A stretch of DNA of 64,000 bases from Batkoa obscura (taxonomy: Eukaryota > Entomophthoromycota > Entomophthoromycetes > Entomophthorales > Batkoaceae): positions 620,001-684,000 of the forward strand of contig JASVEC010000006.1 in assembly GCA_030770535.1 (NCBI GenBank). The letters are read 5' to 3'. The notes under the pieces are model-generated. The model had not been told where the DNA came from and did not search any database. It was given only the letters and a program-made list of their open reading frames with translations. The translations under genes were made by a program, and so were the position numbers. Each line of letters begins with the position of its first letter. Positions within the stretch are counted from its first letter, which is position 1. Of this stretch, positions 44,265 to 56,623 are shown in pieces.

Positions 44265-45190
44265 CAATGATTATTCCACCTCGAGTATTATATGGTCATC
44301 GAAGTAAAGTCGTAGACCATTCCTCTAATGGTGTGTCCATTATTTTTTTGTTTAATTTCATTATTAGTTGCCTTTATCTCAAAGTCAATAAATAAAAAAG
44401 TCAATAAATCCATATCCCTTCGATTGTGTACCTTTATATCAATGAGGAACTTATATTTCAGTACATTTTAAATTATGACTGTAAACTCCAAATCAGATTT
44501 TATGTGTTTTTTATCCACCATAGGGGCTATATTCACTACTTTAATTTCTTTACTGTATACTATAGCTGTTGTTTCAAATTTATTGCGGCAAATTAATTCG
44601 TCTAGTTTTATATATAGCCCCATTTTTAATATCTTTTTTGTTAGTATATTATCATTGACATTCAAACAAATTCTTTTAGGCGGTGGCTTGTGTTGGTTTA
44701 AACAAGATAAACCTAAAGGGTTAAGCTGGGCTTATGCAACTGATTATGGATGGATTATGGCTACGATCATATTTTATATTTTAGTTTTTGTTTCAATTTA
44801 CAGATTACTTAATTATTCAAAATCTTAGTTTGACCTTCATTTCTAGGTAGGGGTTTTTTGGTTTCATCCCTTTTCCACTTTTTAAGCGTTGTTTGAGTGG
44901 AAAAACTGCTAGTAAAATCCTTAAATAAAAAAATACATCCCCGTATATTGGTAAACAAATTTGAAGTTAAAGCAAGAACAGTTGTAAAATTATTAATGTA
45001 TCCATTGACTCCGATTATATGTTACATTTTAGTAATGGTTAAATTATTTTCAGTAGCAAAAAGAGTTATACCAAAGCCGGAATCAAGCTATTCCTTAACA
45101 TCGCAGCTACTTTTTTCAAGGCTTTCAAAGCATTTCTAATATTTCAATTTTTCTTTCCAATAGTTCACTTTACAGAAAAACCGAGCTGAC
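44265..45190 (+). pseudogene. Decayed 7TM receptor paralog interrupted by a MITE
   Basis: The start MIIPPRVLYGHRSKVVDHSSNG corresponds to MSTIPPSVLYNYRNT of receptor 1. Recognisable blocks follow in different frames: CFLSTIGAIFTTLISLLYTIA (TM3), LCWFKQDKPKGLSWAYATDYGWIMATII (loop 2 and TM5), and beyond the MITE FEVKARTVVKLLMYPLTPIICY (TM6). There is an early stop with frameshift after TM1, a deletion around TM3/TM4, a frameshift after TM5, a MITE insertion (44848-44945) in the third intracellular loop, and no intact TM7. It is closest to receptor 1 at 22616. Confidence 0.85.
44848..44945 (-). mobile_element. Foldback MITE, copy 10, inside the receptor pseudogene
   Basis: TAGGGGTTTTTTGGTTTC at one end and ACATCCCCGTA at the other, core AAGCGTTGTTTGAGTGGAAA. 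Receptor-homologous sequence resumes directly on both sides, so it inserted into the gene. Confidence 0.85.
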
Positions 45191-46456
45191 TTTTAAAAAA
45201 TTAACAAAAGGGTTTTATCTTCAAGACTTTGTTCTAGCATTTAATCATTTGAATAGATATAACGTTAGCTTTAAATATTGATATATTTATAGCATATCGC
45301 TTATAATAGCCCAAATGACTCATTTAATTGGAACATTTCATAATTATATTATATAAGCTTTTACCAACTTGAAATTTAAAATTTGAGGTCATCTTTAAAA
45401 TCTTTAATTATTTTGTGAGGAAATTATAAAATGCTGACTTTTTTTGTAAATGTACGTAGACCATAAGTAAAAATAACATAATTCCTTTTTCAAATTTATT
45501 GTTTTTTTTATTTAATTTTCAACTTTAATAAATCTTTATAACAAGTTTTTGGGACAATTTTTTTGTAAAATGGCTTTTAAACTTGATGTTTATTTACTTT
45601 TATTAACATTGGTTATAATGACAATACTTGAAACAAACGAACCCTCTAGTTTAAAATAAACTGGTCATAGGTTGGTATATAATGTTAATTTGTAATAAAC
45701 TATTAGTAAAGGAATAAATTGTGAGATTTAGTGCTAATTCAGGTTTATAAGGATGTTTCTAAATTCTCCTTTTAGAAAAAGTCTTATTGGTAATAGTGTA
45801 GAATTAGAACAAGCAAGTTTTTTTATATCAAAAATATTTTGCTGTTGGAACTAATGGCTATTTTGTTTTTTTTAGCCCAAAAAAGGGATTACTGTTGAAA
45901 TATCCTTATAAGTTATTTCCGAAATCTTACATTATAGTATTTGAGAGTGCTGAAAATAAGATGAAGTATAAAACATTAATACTTATTCATTAATAGAGAT
46001 AGACATAAATGCGAAAAATATTTATATCTAATTGTTTTTATAAATGTTATAGAATTATAGTTTTTGTTTTTCTCTTACTTTAACTAGTAGTTTTTTGAAA
46101 AAGAGTGCCAATCATTACATAATTATAACATTATAGTATTTTAATCTATTTATATAAATAGTTTTTCTTGTATACAAAAAATGAATTTAACATTTGACAT
46201 TTAACTTAAAATTATTAAATCAAATGAGAAAGTTTAATTAAAGTCAATATAAAGAAAAGTTAATAAAACCAAAATCAATCAATTGAGGTTCTATTTTGGC
46301 ATAGATATTGTAGATATGGGGAATAACTAATGTTATTATAAATTGATGCCAAGCCATCTTTTTATTGAATATAATTAGAACGTTTATATTGAATAGCAAG
46401 GAAAGTACAGTAATACTATTTTTGAAATTTTAAGCTGGTATTAAAATAGTGATTCA
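45191..46456. other. Intergenic, nothing recognised
   Basis: AT-rich spacer between the receptor pseudogene and receptor 2. No gene or MITE seen. Confidence 0.5.
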
Positions 46457-47356
46457 ATGAAAGAAGAAGTAGACCAAGAAGTTTACTATGGTTATCAAAA
46501 TAAAATAGTAACTTATTTTTCTCATACGGTTTCTATAATATTTACTTTTGTTGTACTACTTACTGTTTTGGTTTTATCCGTGATAAATCAAAAAGTTAAT
46601 ATATCTCTACCATATCGCTTATCTATATTTATTTTAATTGGGGATTTTCTTTTCAGTTGCTCAACTTTAGTCACTATTAACTCAGAAGAAGGAACTATGT
46701 GCGTCATCTCTTTTTTAACTCAGGTATTTAGCACGTTAATCTCTTTATTATACACTCTTTCAATAGGTTTAAACTTGTATCTCACAGTAGTATTTAAGTA
46801 CCAAATCGGGGTGGTATTAAAATATACTTATTACATTGTCCCACTCATTTTGTCATTAATTTTAAGTATACTCCCAGTAGCACTTGGAGAGATTATACTT
46901 ACATCAGGAGAAGGGTCAACTTGCTGGTTTAACGAAGATGAAACTAGTGGGTTTGTTTGGGCTTATGCCGTAAATTATGGATGGATTGTTTTTTCGATAA
47001 TATTTTGTACGTTTGTATTTGCCACTGTATCATTTAGTTTATTTTATGAAAAATACAAATTTAATACAAGTTTTGATAAAAAGACAGTACCTGATGTTAA
47101 TAAGTTTGTAGTTATTCGGTTGTTGATGTTCCCATTAATTCCAATAGTTTGCTATATAGTATTAGTGTTTAGGTTGCTTTTTGGAAAAAGCTTTACCTTC
47201 GATCAAGAGTTTCAGACTTCTATTGCATCAAGTTTTTTTAAAGGGCTTCAGGGCTTTTTCAATGCTTCTTTATTTTTGTATAATAGTCTCTTATACAAAG
47301 AAGCTGAAAAGGCCATTGCGAAAGTAGTAAGATCATCCGAGAAAGCCATCGTATAA
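46457..47356 (+). CDS. 7TM receptor paralog 2
   Basis: Single exon, 299 residues, seven hydrophobic segments. Landmarks: SLPYRLSIFILIGDFLFSC, TLISLLYTLSIGLNLYLTVV, STCWFNEDETSG, AVNYGWIVFSIIFC, RLLMFPLIPIVCY and FFKGLQGFFNASLFLYN followed by LLYKEAEKAI. The N-terminus is short and acidic (KEEVDQEVYYGYQNK). It is much closer to receptors 3 and 4 than to receptor 1. A DNA block around TM3 is identical over about 32 bases to receptor 3, more conserved than its flanks. Ligand unknown; G-protein coupling presumed from fold. Confidence 0.78.
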   Translation: MKEEVDQEVYYGYQNKIVTYFSHTVSIIFTFVVLLTVLVLSVINQKVNISLPYRLSIFILIGDFLFSCSTLVTINSEEGTMCVISFLTQVFSTLISLLYTLSIGLNLYLTVVFKYQIGVVLKYTYYIVPLILSLILSILPVALGEIILTSGEGSTCWFNEDETSGFVWAYAVNYGWIVFSIIFCTFVFATVSFSLFYEKYKFNTSFDKKTVPDVNKFVVIRLLMFPLIPIVCYIVLVFRLLFGKSFTFDQEFQTSIASSFFKGLQGFFNASLFLYNSLLYKEAEKAIAKVVRSSEKAIV

Positions 47357-48069
47357 GATACCTTGTGTTAAAGCTAACAATATCTAAATCACTACTATTC
47401 TTCAATAAAAGGGATTATAAAGGATATACATATCTGCTGAGAATTTTCAAGATTGCTAAAAATCGACCAGCACCTTGATTGTATTTTTAGCCATGTATTT
47501 GAATCTCAAACTATTTCAATACATTAAAAATCTCACAAATCTGTGGCAATATTTTCATATATACTACTCTATAATAAAAGAGCATGAAGCGATAACTATA
47601 AACAATAGCTGTGAAACTTAGTAAAATTTTAATTTTTTAATTTTTATAAAAATCTTGTAGTCTAGTTTATATATGTATATAATATTATTTTATCATTTAA
47701 CCTATATCTACTGTTAGTTGCATAAAAAGTAGTGAGTATATATGATTCTCCAAGTTAGTATTGGAAATAGCGATACTTAAAGCTATACAAATTATTCATC
47801 TTTAGATATTTAAATACGCTTTTAGGTATAATTGCAACCTAAGGCTAAGGAGAATGCCTTTTGTCTTCTAATGATTTGTTCACCTTTTAAGTTTAATTTT
47901 AAAATACTAGCAATTAAATTCTTTTGCAAAAAAACACGCCAATAGGTGATCAAAGACTTCTCTATTTATTTAGCATTAATCAAGTTAAACATTAAAAATC
48001 CAATAAATTGAAAACAAATCAAAACTACTAAAACATTTTTAAGTTTAATCTCATTTTATACAATACAGG
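47357..48069. other. Intergenic, nothing recognised
   Basis: Spacer between receptor 2 and UBR1 without visible gene. A possible heavily decayed MITE lies around 47895-47945 but is too diverged to list. Confidence 0.45.
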
Positions 48070-51000
48070 ATGCCTCCAAGCGATAATGCAGACATATATT
48101 TATATAAAAAATCAATACTTAAAGATAAATTAAGAAGCTTATGTAATGACGTTAGTTATGAATTCAGCTCTGATAAAAAGCGAGAACTTGTTTTGTTTTT
48201 GAATGATTTCCTAGGATGTAATGAACTTGAATATGATAGTGATTTAGGACTTTCTTTACCAAATGTTAATGCTAACACAAACAAGGTCAAAAAAGGTGCT
48301 TTTTGTGGAAGAGTGTTTGAGGATGGAGAAGCAGTTTATAGCTGCAGGTAAGATTTTAAGCATATAACAAGTATTTAATTCAATCTTAATTTTAGAAATT
48401 GTGCTGCGGATCCTACTTGTGTCCTGTGCGAAACTTGCTTCAAAGGATCTAACCATGAAGGCCATGAAGTTCATATACATGTACATAGATCAAATTTCGG
48501 TTGTTGTGATTGTGGAGATGAGGAAGCGTTTGAAGATTTAGTATGTGAACATCATAAAAAAGAGTTCAAAAAAAGCTTTGAGGAAATTGCTTCTAATTTG
48601 TCATATAATACTAAGGTCTCGGTTGAGTGTTTAATTGAATTTGCTTTCGATTTCATAATAGAAGTGTTTAGTCTTTCACCTCAAGATTTAAAGTCATCTT
48701 TAATTAAAGAAAGTATCCTGGAGAATACCCAAGAAGTATATAATCATTGGGGATTGGATCATAAAAATTTAAATGATGAAGTATTTGGTTTGATGATTTT
48801 AAATGATGAAACTCATAGCTATGACAATGTTATTAAAATTTTTAGGACTATTTTAAAGTTTTCCAAACCTGTTGCAAGTGTTTCAACAAAGAATATAGAC
48901 CATATAGGTAGAGAAATGGCCAAGCATTCAAAATCAATTGATGAGCTAACCCTTGTTGCTCAGGATATTTTAAAACATAAGCTTGGAGTTTCTATTAGAT
49001 CATTTACATCACTCTTTTTTGAGGAGGTGGCAGGTTTTTTAATTCATTATATATGGCTAGTTACGAATCCAAAGTTAAAAGAATTAAAAGGTGGTGATTT
49101 TATGGATTATTTTCTTGAAACTCTATCACGGAAACTCATAAATTACGGTAAGAGGCCGAAAACATTACGTTATTTTGACTCAATACTAATAATTACAAAA
49201 CTTTATAGATAATCAAATTGAAACTTACCACACTCCTTTTTCCCAAGTGAATAACAAAAACATACATTCAAATCAAAGCATTACGTCTTACCACATGGAT
49301 ATTGATTTGAGGAATTTTGAAGATATTTCAATGGATTTCTTCCCTTTTTCTATTCAAATTGGAACCAACAGTTCAAATAGCGGCTATTCAATCTTACCAA
49401 AAAAAGAATGGAAGTTTCCAAATTCAAGGCTAAACAAATTATTTAACTTTGATTCAAGATTTTGGAAGGTAGTTCAGCTTGAACTAAAAGAAATATATAC
49501 CAGATCTCTTCTTTCAAGTTCTTCCGAATACAAAGTAATCGCAGCAAAAAACTTTGCGGTAAATTATCCAGAATTCTCAAAGCCTAGAGTAGACCTACCA
49601 GAATTAACTTCAAGTCTTCTTGAGTTTTCAGTTCAATTATTTACAGTCCCCAGTGTTTCCAAAGCTTTGCAAGTGGAACTAGATTTCCTTAGAACTTTAA
49701 TATACATTGTAGAATCCTTTTATCATCCTCAAGTATCAAATGTTGAGGATTATGCCAGTTTTTCAAAAAAGTTACCACCTCTATTTGATTGCTCTGTTGA
49801 TGCCTTTGAGATTGAGCCACTAACATCAATATATCACGACTTTTCTTATTTTTTTGACCATGAAAGTGTTTCCTCTGCAATATACGAAGATCATGTACTT
49901 TTGGCTCAAATCCTAAGCTTTTTATCCAGATTTCAAGGCATGCATCCAATCAAAAGATTAACACAAATCCACATTGAATTCGAAGACAAGAAAGAGCTTG
50001 TAGCGCTAGAAACAATTTCTAGGTTCAAAGCATTATATAAGGACTACACTTCCTTTTTTGGTAATTCTTTACCACATCTTATAAAAGCTGTTCGCCGTAC
50101 AATTCAAAAAATTGCCTCTTGGATTTTTGAGGGTGGGGATTTCAGAAATGAGAATATAATAGAGGGATTAAATGGAGTAATCTACCATGATGTCAATGAT
50201 GGTTTTGGAAATGTTAACACAATAGTAAAGTTTTCTCCTGGAGAAGGTGAGCCCGTTTCTTACTATTATACACTTAATCTCTTCCTTGGGAATCTGTTGC
50301 AATATATAGTAAAAACAGATGTTAAAGAATTCCAAGATTTAGGGTGTTTTAATCTCATACAAGTTTTACTAGGCCCAGAAGCAAAAAATGAGCTTATTCA
50401 ACCTAACATTAATATGTTACTTTTGGCAGTTTTTGATTATCCAATTAGAAGTCTGGTATTATTCTCTCAAACAGAAGCCAACTATTGGGTACGAAATGGA
50501 CCACATTTTAGCGGTGTTGGTCGATTTCTTTCAGGTCGAAGCTTTTCAACTATAATGCCAATATTAAGCTCTATACAGTTTATGTTTGGGATTTTCTCAC
50601 CTGAAGTGGTGCTTCAAACATTAAGTGAGAGATTTGAGCTTACTTATTGGTTTACAAATGAGACGCTAGAAACAAATTATGACTCAAATCAGGAAAATTC
50701 GATTTTGATTAATTTTTTTAAGCTTATAATATATTGTGTTTCTGAAAGAAGCCCCTTTTTAAATGTTGATGTCACTTCAAAGCTTCGCCATGAAGTCATC
50801 CAATGTGCCTATAAACAAGTGTCATTTAATGTACTAAGCAGAAGCCTTTCATCTGAAATTGCCAAAGATCCTTCCTTACTCAACATATTAACAGAGCTAT
50901 GCGACTATAAACCTCCTGAGCTTTCAGAGGAGACAGGGAAATACTGCTTAAAGAAAGAGCATATCCACCTTCTAAATCCATTTTCATATTTTTATAGCCA

Positions 51001-53870
51001 AAATGATCGTGATGTTACTGAGCTTCTAAAAAAGAATGACATAAACAATAATGATATATACTTTAAGCCTAAGCTTGATAAAATCCCCGATGGTCCATTT
51101 ATGCATATAGGAGATTTCCTTCACAGTAAAAGTTTCTGCAAAATGATCTTTTATGGCCTTTTCAATTGCTTTCTGCATCCTTCTACTCGTTCGTCAATTT
51201 TGGATTATATCTTACATCTATATTTTATTGCCTCTGAGGATGAAAACACCAATTTTATAGTAAAAGGAAAGAGAGATGTGAACTTTTCAGCTGGTGGACT
51301 TTGGGAACACAGCTTCACTTTATTGTTCGACGTCAATGATATAGGCGATATGGGTTCCAAAACCAGGCTAAACTGTATAGATATAATAATAAGGCTTACC
51401 GAGATTAATATATTAAGCGATAAAAAAGATAAACTAACGTATTTGTTAAATTTATTCAAAGCATTTAGTGGACCTCAAGCAAACGAAATGATCGGCGCGT
51501 TTTTAAATAAGCAAAAAAATGACGAAGAAATTCGAAATAGTGAAGTGGAAGAAACTAAGAGGAAAATGGAAGCTAAAGAAAGAAGAGAAAAGGTTAAAAA
51601 GATGTTTAGTAATGCCCAACAGAAATTTGTGGAAACGCAATCGAGCCTTTATGATGAAATTGATGAAATTGATGGGGAATTAAAAGATCAAAGAGAATCG
51701 CATGATGATGTTCCTCGTTGGAGAAAGCCTTATATAACTGGAGATTGTATAATTTGTCAGGAAAAAGGAAGTCCAGACGAACCTTATGGCGTGATTGGTC
51801 TAATTCAAAGCTCTAAGATTTTAAGCTCGATACCTCTTAATGAGATCAATTTCTCCAAAGACCGTGCTAAAAACAACGAGGAGAATCAAGATTCCGCTTT
51901 TAGTCCAAATTTGAATGAAGGGAAGCTTTATCAACTGGATGAAAACTCTCAGTACACCCAATACCCTCCAAGCTCTGAATTGTCTATGGAAGGTTTTAAT
52001 ATATCCTCATGCGGGCATATACTTCATATTTCATGTCTTAAAACAACAATTATTGGCGGGGATTTACATTCGTTCACTCTAAATTATACATCGCTTTTGG
52101 CCAATGACCCATCAAATGAGTTTATATGCCCACTTTGTAATTCTTTAAATAATGTGATTCTCCCAGTATTTGAGAATCCGGGGATTAAACACGATTTAAA
52201 ACAAAATGAGGCACCAACTTTTGGTAACTGGTTAGAATCATTTTTAGTGCATTTAGGGACAAAGACTGATGATGCTTCGATAATGAAAGATGAGGAATTA
52301 GATACAGTTCTTTTATTTAAAAATAAGCCATATAATGAGCTCGATTTTGTTAAAATCCCTGGAACACTTCCAACAGCCTTTACAGAACAACCAGATGAGA
52401 TGTATAATCCAGAAGTATGCCTATCGTTAGATCAATTCACGGATATAGAAACTCTTAATAATGAAATTGTTGACTCTTTTAAGCGCATACTAAGAACTTT
52501 TCATTATTATTGTGTATCTAGTCCTTTCAACGGGTTAAAAGGCAAAAAGAGATATGGGTCTCCCAAAGGTTCGCTTGAAGTCCTTCTTTACTCTTTGGGT
52601 TATACAATCAACATGGTTGAAATGACTGATCGTTTTAAAGCCAAAGCAGATGACAATCAATTAACACCATTTATATTAGATAGAATCTCTACTATTAACC
52701 GAGATTTATTGACTTTATTATGGAACAATATTCTAACTCTACATCAAATGCTTGGAAACGATTCAGCCACAATAAACAAAAAAAGAGTCGATTTTAGATT
52801 TATACTTTTAAAAGGTTTGGCCAGCAAACGAAGCATCTTTGATGAAGACCCGTTTTTATTGCTTATTGAGTTCTCTCTCGAATACCTTAACAAGAACAAT
52901 ATCGATATCTTCAATTTTATTGGGCTTTTATTACTTATACAGGCTGTCAAAGTAATGGTAGGCTGTTATTTCGGTTCAATAGAACATCCTTCTGAAGAAT
53001 TTGAAGACGGTGAATATAAAGAAATGCCAATTTATTTTAAAAATATATACATAAGGTTGATCGTGGAGGTTTTCAATGTTGCAAAAGATGAAGCAAAAGA
53101 ATTAATTGAAAAAGGAAACTTCAAATTCTCATATGGGCTTATATACTCAAGTTTAGTAGCATTCCTTCGCAAATGTAGCATCTTTGTAAATGCATGTCAA
53201 TTAAAAGTTAATAGATCCACCTCATTTGATAGCGAATTAGAGTACCTCATCCATTCATTATCTTTACCATCCCTAGAAGAGATACTCGATTCACTATTTA
53301 ACTCTGGCTTAATCAAGTTGGTACCTAAGTGGATACATTCTTTGGAAAAGGAAAATCAAATCAAAATAGAAAATCCGTATCCATATCAACTTTTGAAGCT
53401 ACCAAATCGTATCGATTTGCTTTACAATGTATGTGATGAAATCCTAATTAAAACTTGTAAGCCCAGTGCATATGGTCATGCTATCTGTCTTTTTTGTGGC
53501 CAAGTAATATGTCAATCACAGGTTTGTTGTTCTGATACTGAAACACCTTGGGATTTAAATCACCAACAACGTTGTTCTGGAGCAATTGGAGTATTTTTAT
53601 TACCCAAAAAAGCTAAATTATATTTGGTCTATAGAGATCTTAGGTTAGGTATAAATGCGCCTTACCTAACTCTACATGGTGAAGTGTATAGCTTCAATAG
53701 GTAAGTTATTTATATTTGTTTATATAGTTTTGTAACATTCTTTTAGTGGATTGCCATTACACTTACAAAAAGATCGATATGATAACCTCAAATTGTCTAT
53801 CCTTAAACACGATATACCTAATTTGGTGGTTCGTGCACGTGACCGTAGGGTCTCTGCTTTGTTTTTTTGA
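48070..53870 (+). CDS. UBR1: E3 ubiquitin ligase, N-recognin of the N-degron pathway
   Basis: Four exons (48070-48347, 48396-49147, 49209-53700, 53747-53870) give 1881 residues, close to yeast Ubr1. The UBR box spans the first intron: CGRVFEDGEAVYSCRNCAAD…CVLCETCFKGSNHEGHEV…GCCDCGD, with the zinc-binding Cys/His set that binds basic N-terminal residues. A ClpS-like region is expected after it but is not obvious by eye. The RING begins near residue 1189 (CIICQEKGSPDEPYGVIG), continues with SCGHILHISCL and ends at FICPLCNSLNNVILPVF. The C-terminal UBR auto-inhibitory domain (AICLFCGQVICQ…YLVYRDLRLG…LHGEVYSFNSGLPLH) is complete. It marks N-degron substrates for the proteasome together with a Rad6-type E2. 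Confidence 0.95.
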
Positions 53871-54246
53871 ATAAAATAAGCTATTACTTGCTTTTAAATA
53901 GATTCGAGTAAAATGTAGGGGTATTTCATATTTTTTGAATAGATTATTTAGTTATCTATCATAACCCAATGTATTATATTTTTTTAAAACATACTAACTC
54001 AAATCTATTAGACTTTTAGAAATAGGCTAAACTAAAAAATTGGAATATAAATTTAGTGTATTTTGGTTCAAGTAGGTGATGTCTAAAAATATAATCATAA
54101 CTTAAATTTAAATTTATGTTAACAACTCAATAGGGCACCTTAAAAAGAATAATCAAAATATATGATAACTTGAAATTAACTTTTTCTGTCTATTAAAACA
54201 ATAAACATAAACAATATAATTCTATATCTATTTACTTCGTAATTAT
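53871..54246. other. Intergenic between convergent genes
   Basis: Short AT-rich spacer between the UBR1 and CMS1 3' ends. Nothing recognised. Confidence 0.5.
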
Positions 54247-55389
54247 TTAGAAAAATGCTACTTTAACATTATTATCTTTGATCAAGGTGGATAGCGAGGC
54301 GCAATGAAAATCAAAGAAATCTTTGCCACACTCTGGAATATTAAACAAATTACGGTTTTTAGCGTCTTTAAATAAGTCAATGACTACCAATTCAAGTCTT
54401 GATAAATCTAAATAGCCTATTTACAGTGATCATAAAATCAGTACTACTTAACAACTATAAAACAATTTAAAAATTACCCATTTCAATTAGTTTGGTAATT
54501 CTATTTGGTGTGCCTACTCCCAAGGTAAAAGAAAAGGATTCTAGAAATTTCTTTTGTTCAGGTATCTTTATATGCTTCGCAAAGAGCTTGCCTACCGGAA
54601 GCTTTCCACTAAGGTCACGCAACTCCCTTACGAATGTTAGGGTATCGTCGATATTAAAATTTATATATTAAAATTACCTTACAACCGAAGTAGCTCTGAT
54701 TGCTGATGGGGTTAGAACCAGTACCAATGGAGCCCCTTTTTGTGAAGTACTTATTGATAACGATTCTGGATCTTTTATATCTGATGAATAATAATTAGAT
54801 TTTATGTTTAAAAGGTTTATTTTTATCTTACGTTTTGTTATATATTGACCAAAGTTACCGATTACATGTGGTTCGTCAAATGCATCATTATCAATAAAGC
54901 TTTCATCTATAATTTCATTGATTAATAAATATATACAGCTATTTTTTATAGTAGCTATTATTCACCTTCAACTTTGAAATTTTCTAATTCGATGATGGAT
55001 TTCTCTGGGTAAGAACTACGTAATTTTGTCCAAAAGTAATCAACTAACTCAATTTTACTTAATTCTAATACATTTGTTTCTCTGTCAACTTTTGATTTCT
55101 ATTTAGTTTTAGTAAAATTTTATTCTATTTTAAAGGTGCTTTACTTTAGCTTTAACTGGTGCCCCTTCAATAGTCTCAGTTCGGTTCTTTTTCTTTTTTC
55201 CCACTACCTCTTCTTCTTCAGAATCATAAATAGCTTCTACATTGTCTTCTTCTACTTCTGATAACGCAAAGTCATCTTCTAAAGCATCTCCAGAATCTTT
55301 GACCTTGTTTTTTGTGATTTCTTCTAATTGATTTGATATTATTGATATCTTTAACAAATAAGTAAATGAGACTCACTATTACTGCCCAT
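54247..55389 (-). CDS. CMS1: Cms1-family pre-ribosome (SSU processome) protein
   Basis: Seven exons (55389-55377, 55323-55145, 55098-54966, 54906-54832, 54780-54678, 54626-54478, 54416-54247) give 273 residues, matching the family length. Exon 1 is only 13 nt. The N-terminus is acidic (LSEVEEDNVEAIYDSEEEEVV) followed by a basic KKKKN patch. The conserved core reads LVDYFWTKLRSSYPEKS, then LVLVLTPSAIRATSVVRELR (a helicase-like motif Ia), HIKIPEQKKFLES, VGTPNRITKLIEMG (motif Ib-like GTPxR) and LVVIDLFKDAKN. Cms1/CMSS1 resembles a DEAD-box RecA half without Walker motifs and is found in 90S pre-ribosomes. All seven exons join in phase. Confidence 0.9.
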
Positions 55390-55711
55390 TATAAAAACAG
55401 TATTGACTAAAATTTAAAAAAAATAATTTTTACTTTTAGTTTAACTTGATTTATCAAAATAAACAACCAAAAATTATTGATGGAAAATTATTTGCATTTA
55501 TAATAAAATTTTAATAGTTATATTAACTTTTTGGATTGTGCTCTTATAAAAAATGAAGGTTACTATTATAGTAAAACTTAGAGCATTGTAATTGGGTTAA
55601 ATTTTAAAAACATATATCACTTTCAATAAAAACTAGTATTATCTTCAAAATATTTTCAAGTATCTTAAGTATCTTCAATTTTTCGAAAATGTTTCATTTT
55701 TTAGAAACAAT

Positions 55712-55808
55712 TTGAGGGTGTCTTATTTTGGCTTCATCACTTTTTCCATTTTTTAAGCGCTATTGACAGGAAAAGATGTTAGTAAACTAAACAAAAAGAG
55801 ACATCCCA
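55712..55808 (-). mobile_element. Foldback MITE, copy 11 (degraded)
   Basis: TTGAGGGTGTCTTATTTTGG to GAGACATCCCA with the AAGCGCTATT core; ends and the left arm are eroded. Confidence 0.7.
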
Positions 55809-56066
55809 TTTGGTTTTTTGAATGGAACGTTTTTTTTATCTCAGAATTTAAGGTTGATTTTTCTAAATTCTATAACTCAAAAAGTGCACAATTGTAAAAA
55901 AAGACACTCTCATATCAATCAACAATTTAAAATTTGTTTTCTAATATTATTTTTTTTATCTGTTTACATGTTTTTTGTGAAACTCGTTTTCTAAGAAGAG
56001 CGAGCTGTACATTTGAAAACTGAGGATTATTTATACAGCAAAAGCCAAAAACTTAATAGGGGTAAT

Positions 56067-56166
56067 ATGGTAGTGTTTTTTTTGGTTTCATTACCTTTTT
56101 CATTTTAAGCGCTATTTGAGCGGAAAAATGGAAAAGATAATGAAACCAAAAAAAACATCCTCATAT
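56067..56166. mobile_element. Foldback MITE, copy 12, symmetrical right-right form
   Basis: Both arms are of the right-end type: TAGTGTTTTTTTTGGTTTCA on one side and AATGAAACCAAAAAAAACAT on the other, around AAGCGCTATTTGAGCGG. The left-type arm (AATTTTACTAACA) is missing, making a nearly perfect palindrome. Confidence 0.75.
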
Positions 56167-56623
56167 GTAAACTGGGCTTTAAACTACCTGTTTAAGTTCT
56201 ATAGATTAAACTTTAGTGTTGTTATTGTTTGATCATTTTGGTTTTTATAGCTTATTTTTCTATTTTCGATAAATACCATTTATTTTAAAATGCTAAAGCA
56301 AATATTAAATTGACATATAATTTTTATATAAGGAATTTTATCTATATTGAAAATAATAATTCTTTTAATGTTTTAGAAAATTTATTACTAGAACAATCAA
56401 TATATTTTATGTATCATGAACACAAAAGTCAAGAAAAATAATCAATCAAAAGTAATAGATAGTAGGAACAAATATTATATACCAGTATTTAATTAATAAC
56501 TTAAATGTCATTAATTGTTTATTTCTTAATACTAATAAACTATAAATAATCAATGAAAATTTACAATAGTCAACAAGAATTGATTTCGAAAACTTATAAA
56601 ACAATTAAAGTAGGACTTTAAAA

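Larger units (their letters stand above)
55390..56623. other. Intergenic with two MITE copies
   Basis: Divergent spacer between CMS1 and receptor 3, holding MITE copies 11 and 12. No gene found. Confidence 0.55.

Noticed and set aside
47880-47945. Possible highly decayed MITE (TTCACCTTTTAAG…CACGCCAATA)
   Set aside because: Only the general order of short A/T-rich motifs agrees with the family; the AGCGCT core and clear termini are missing.
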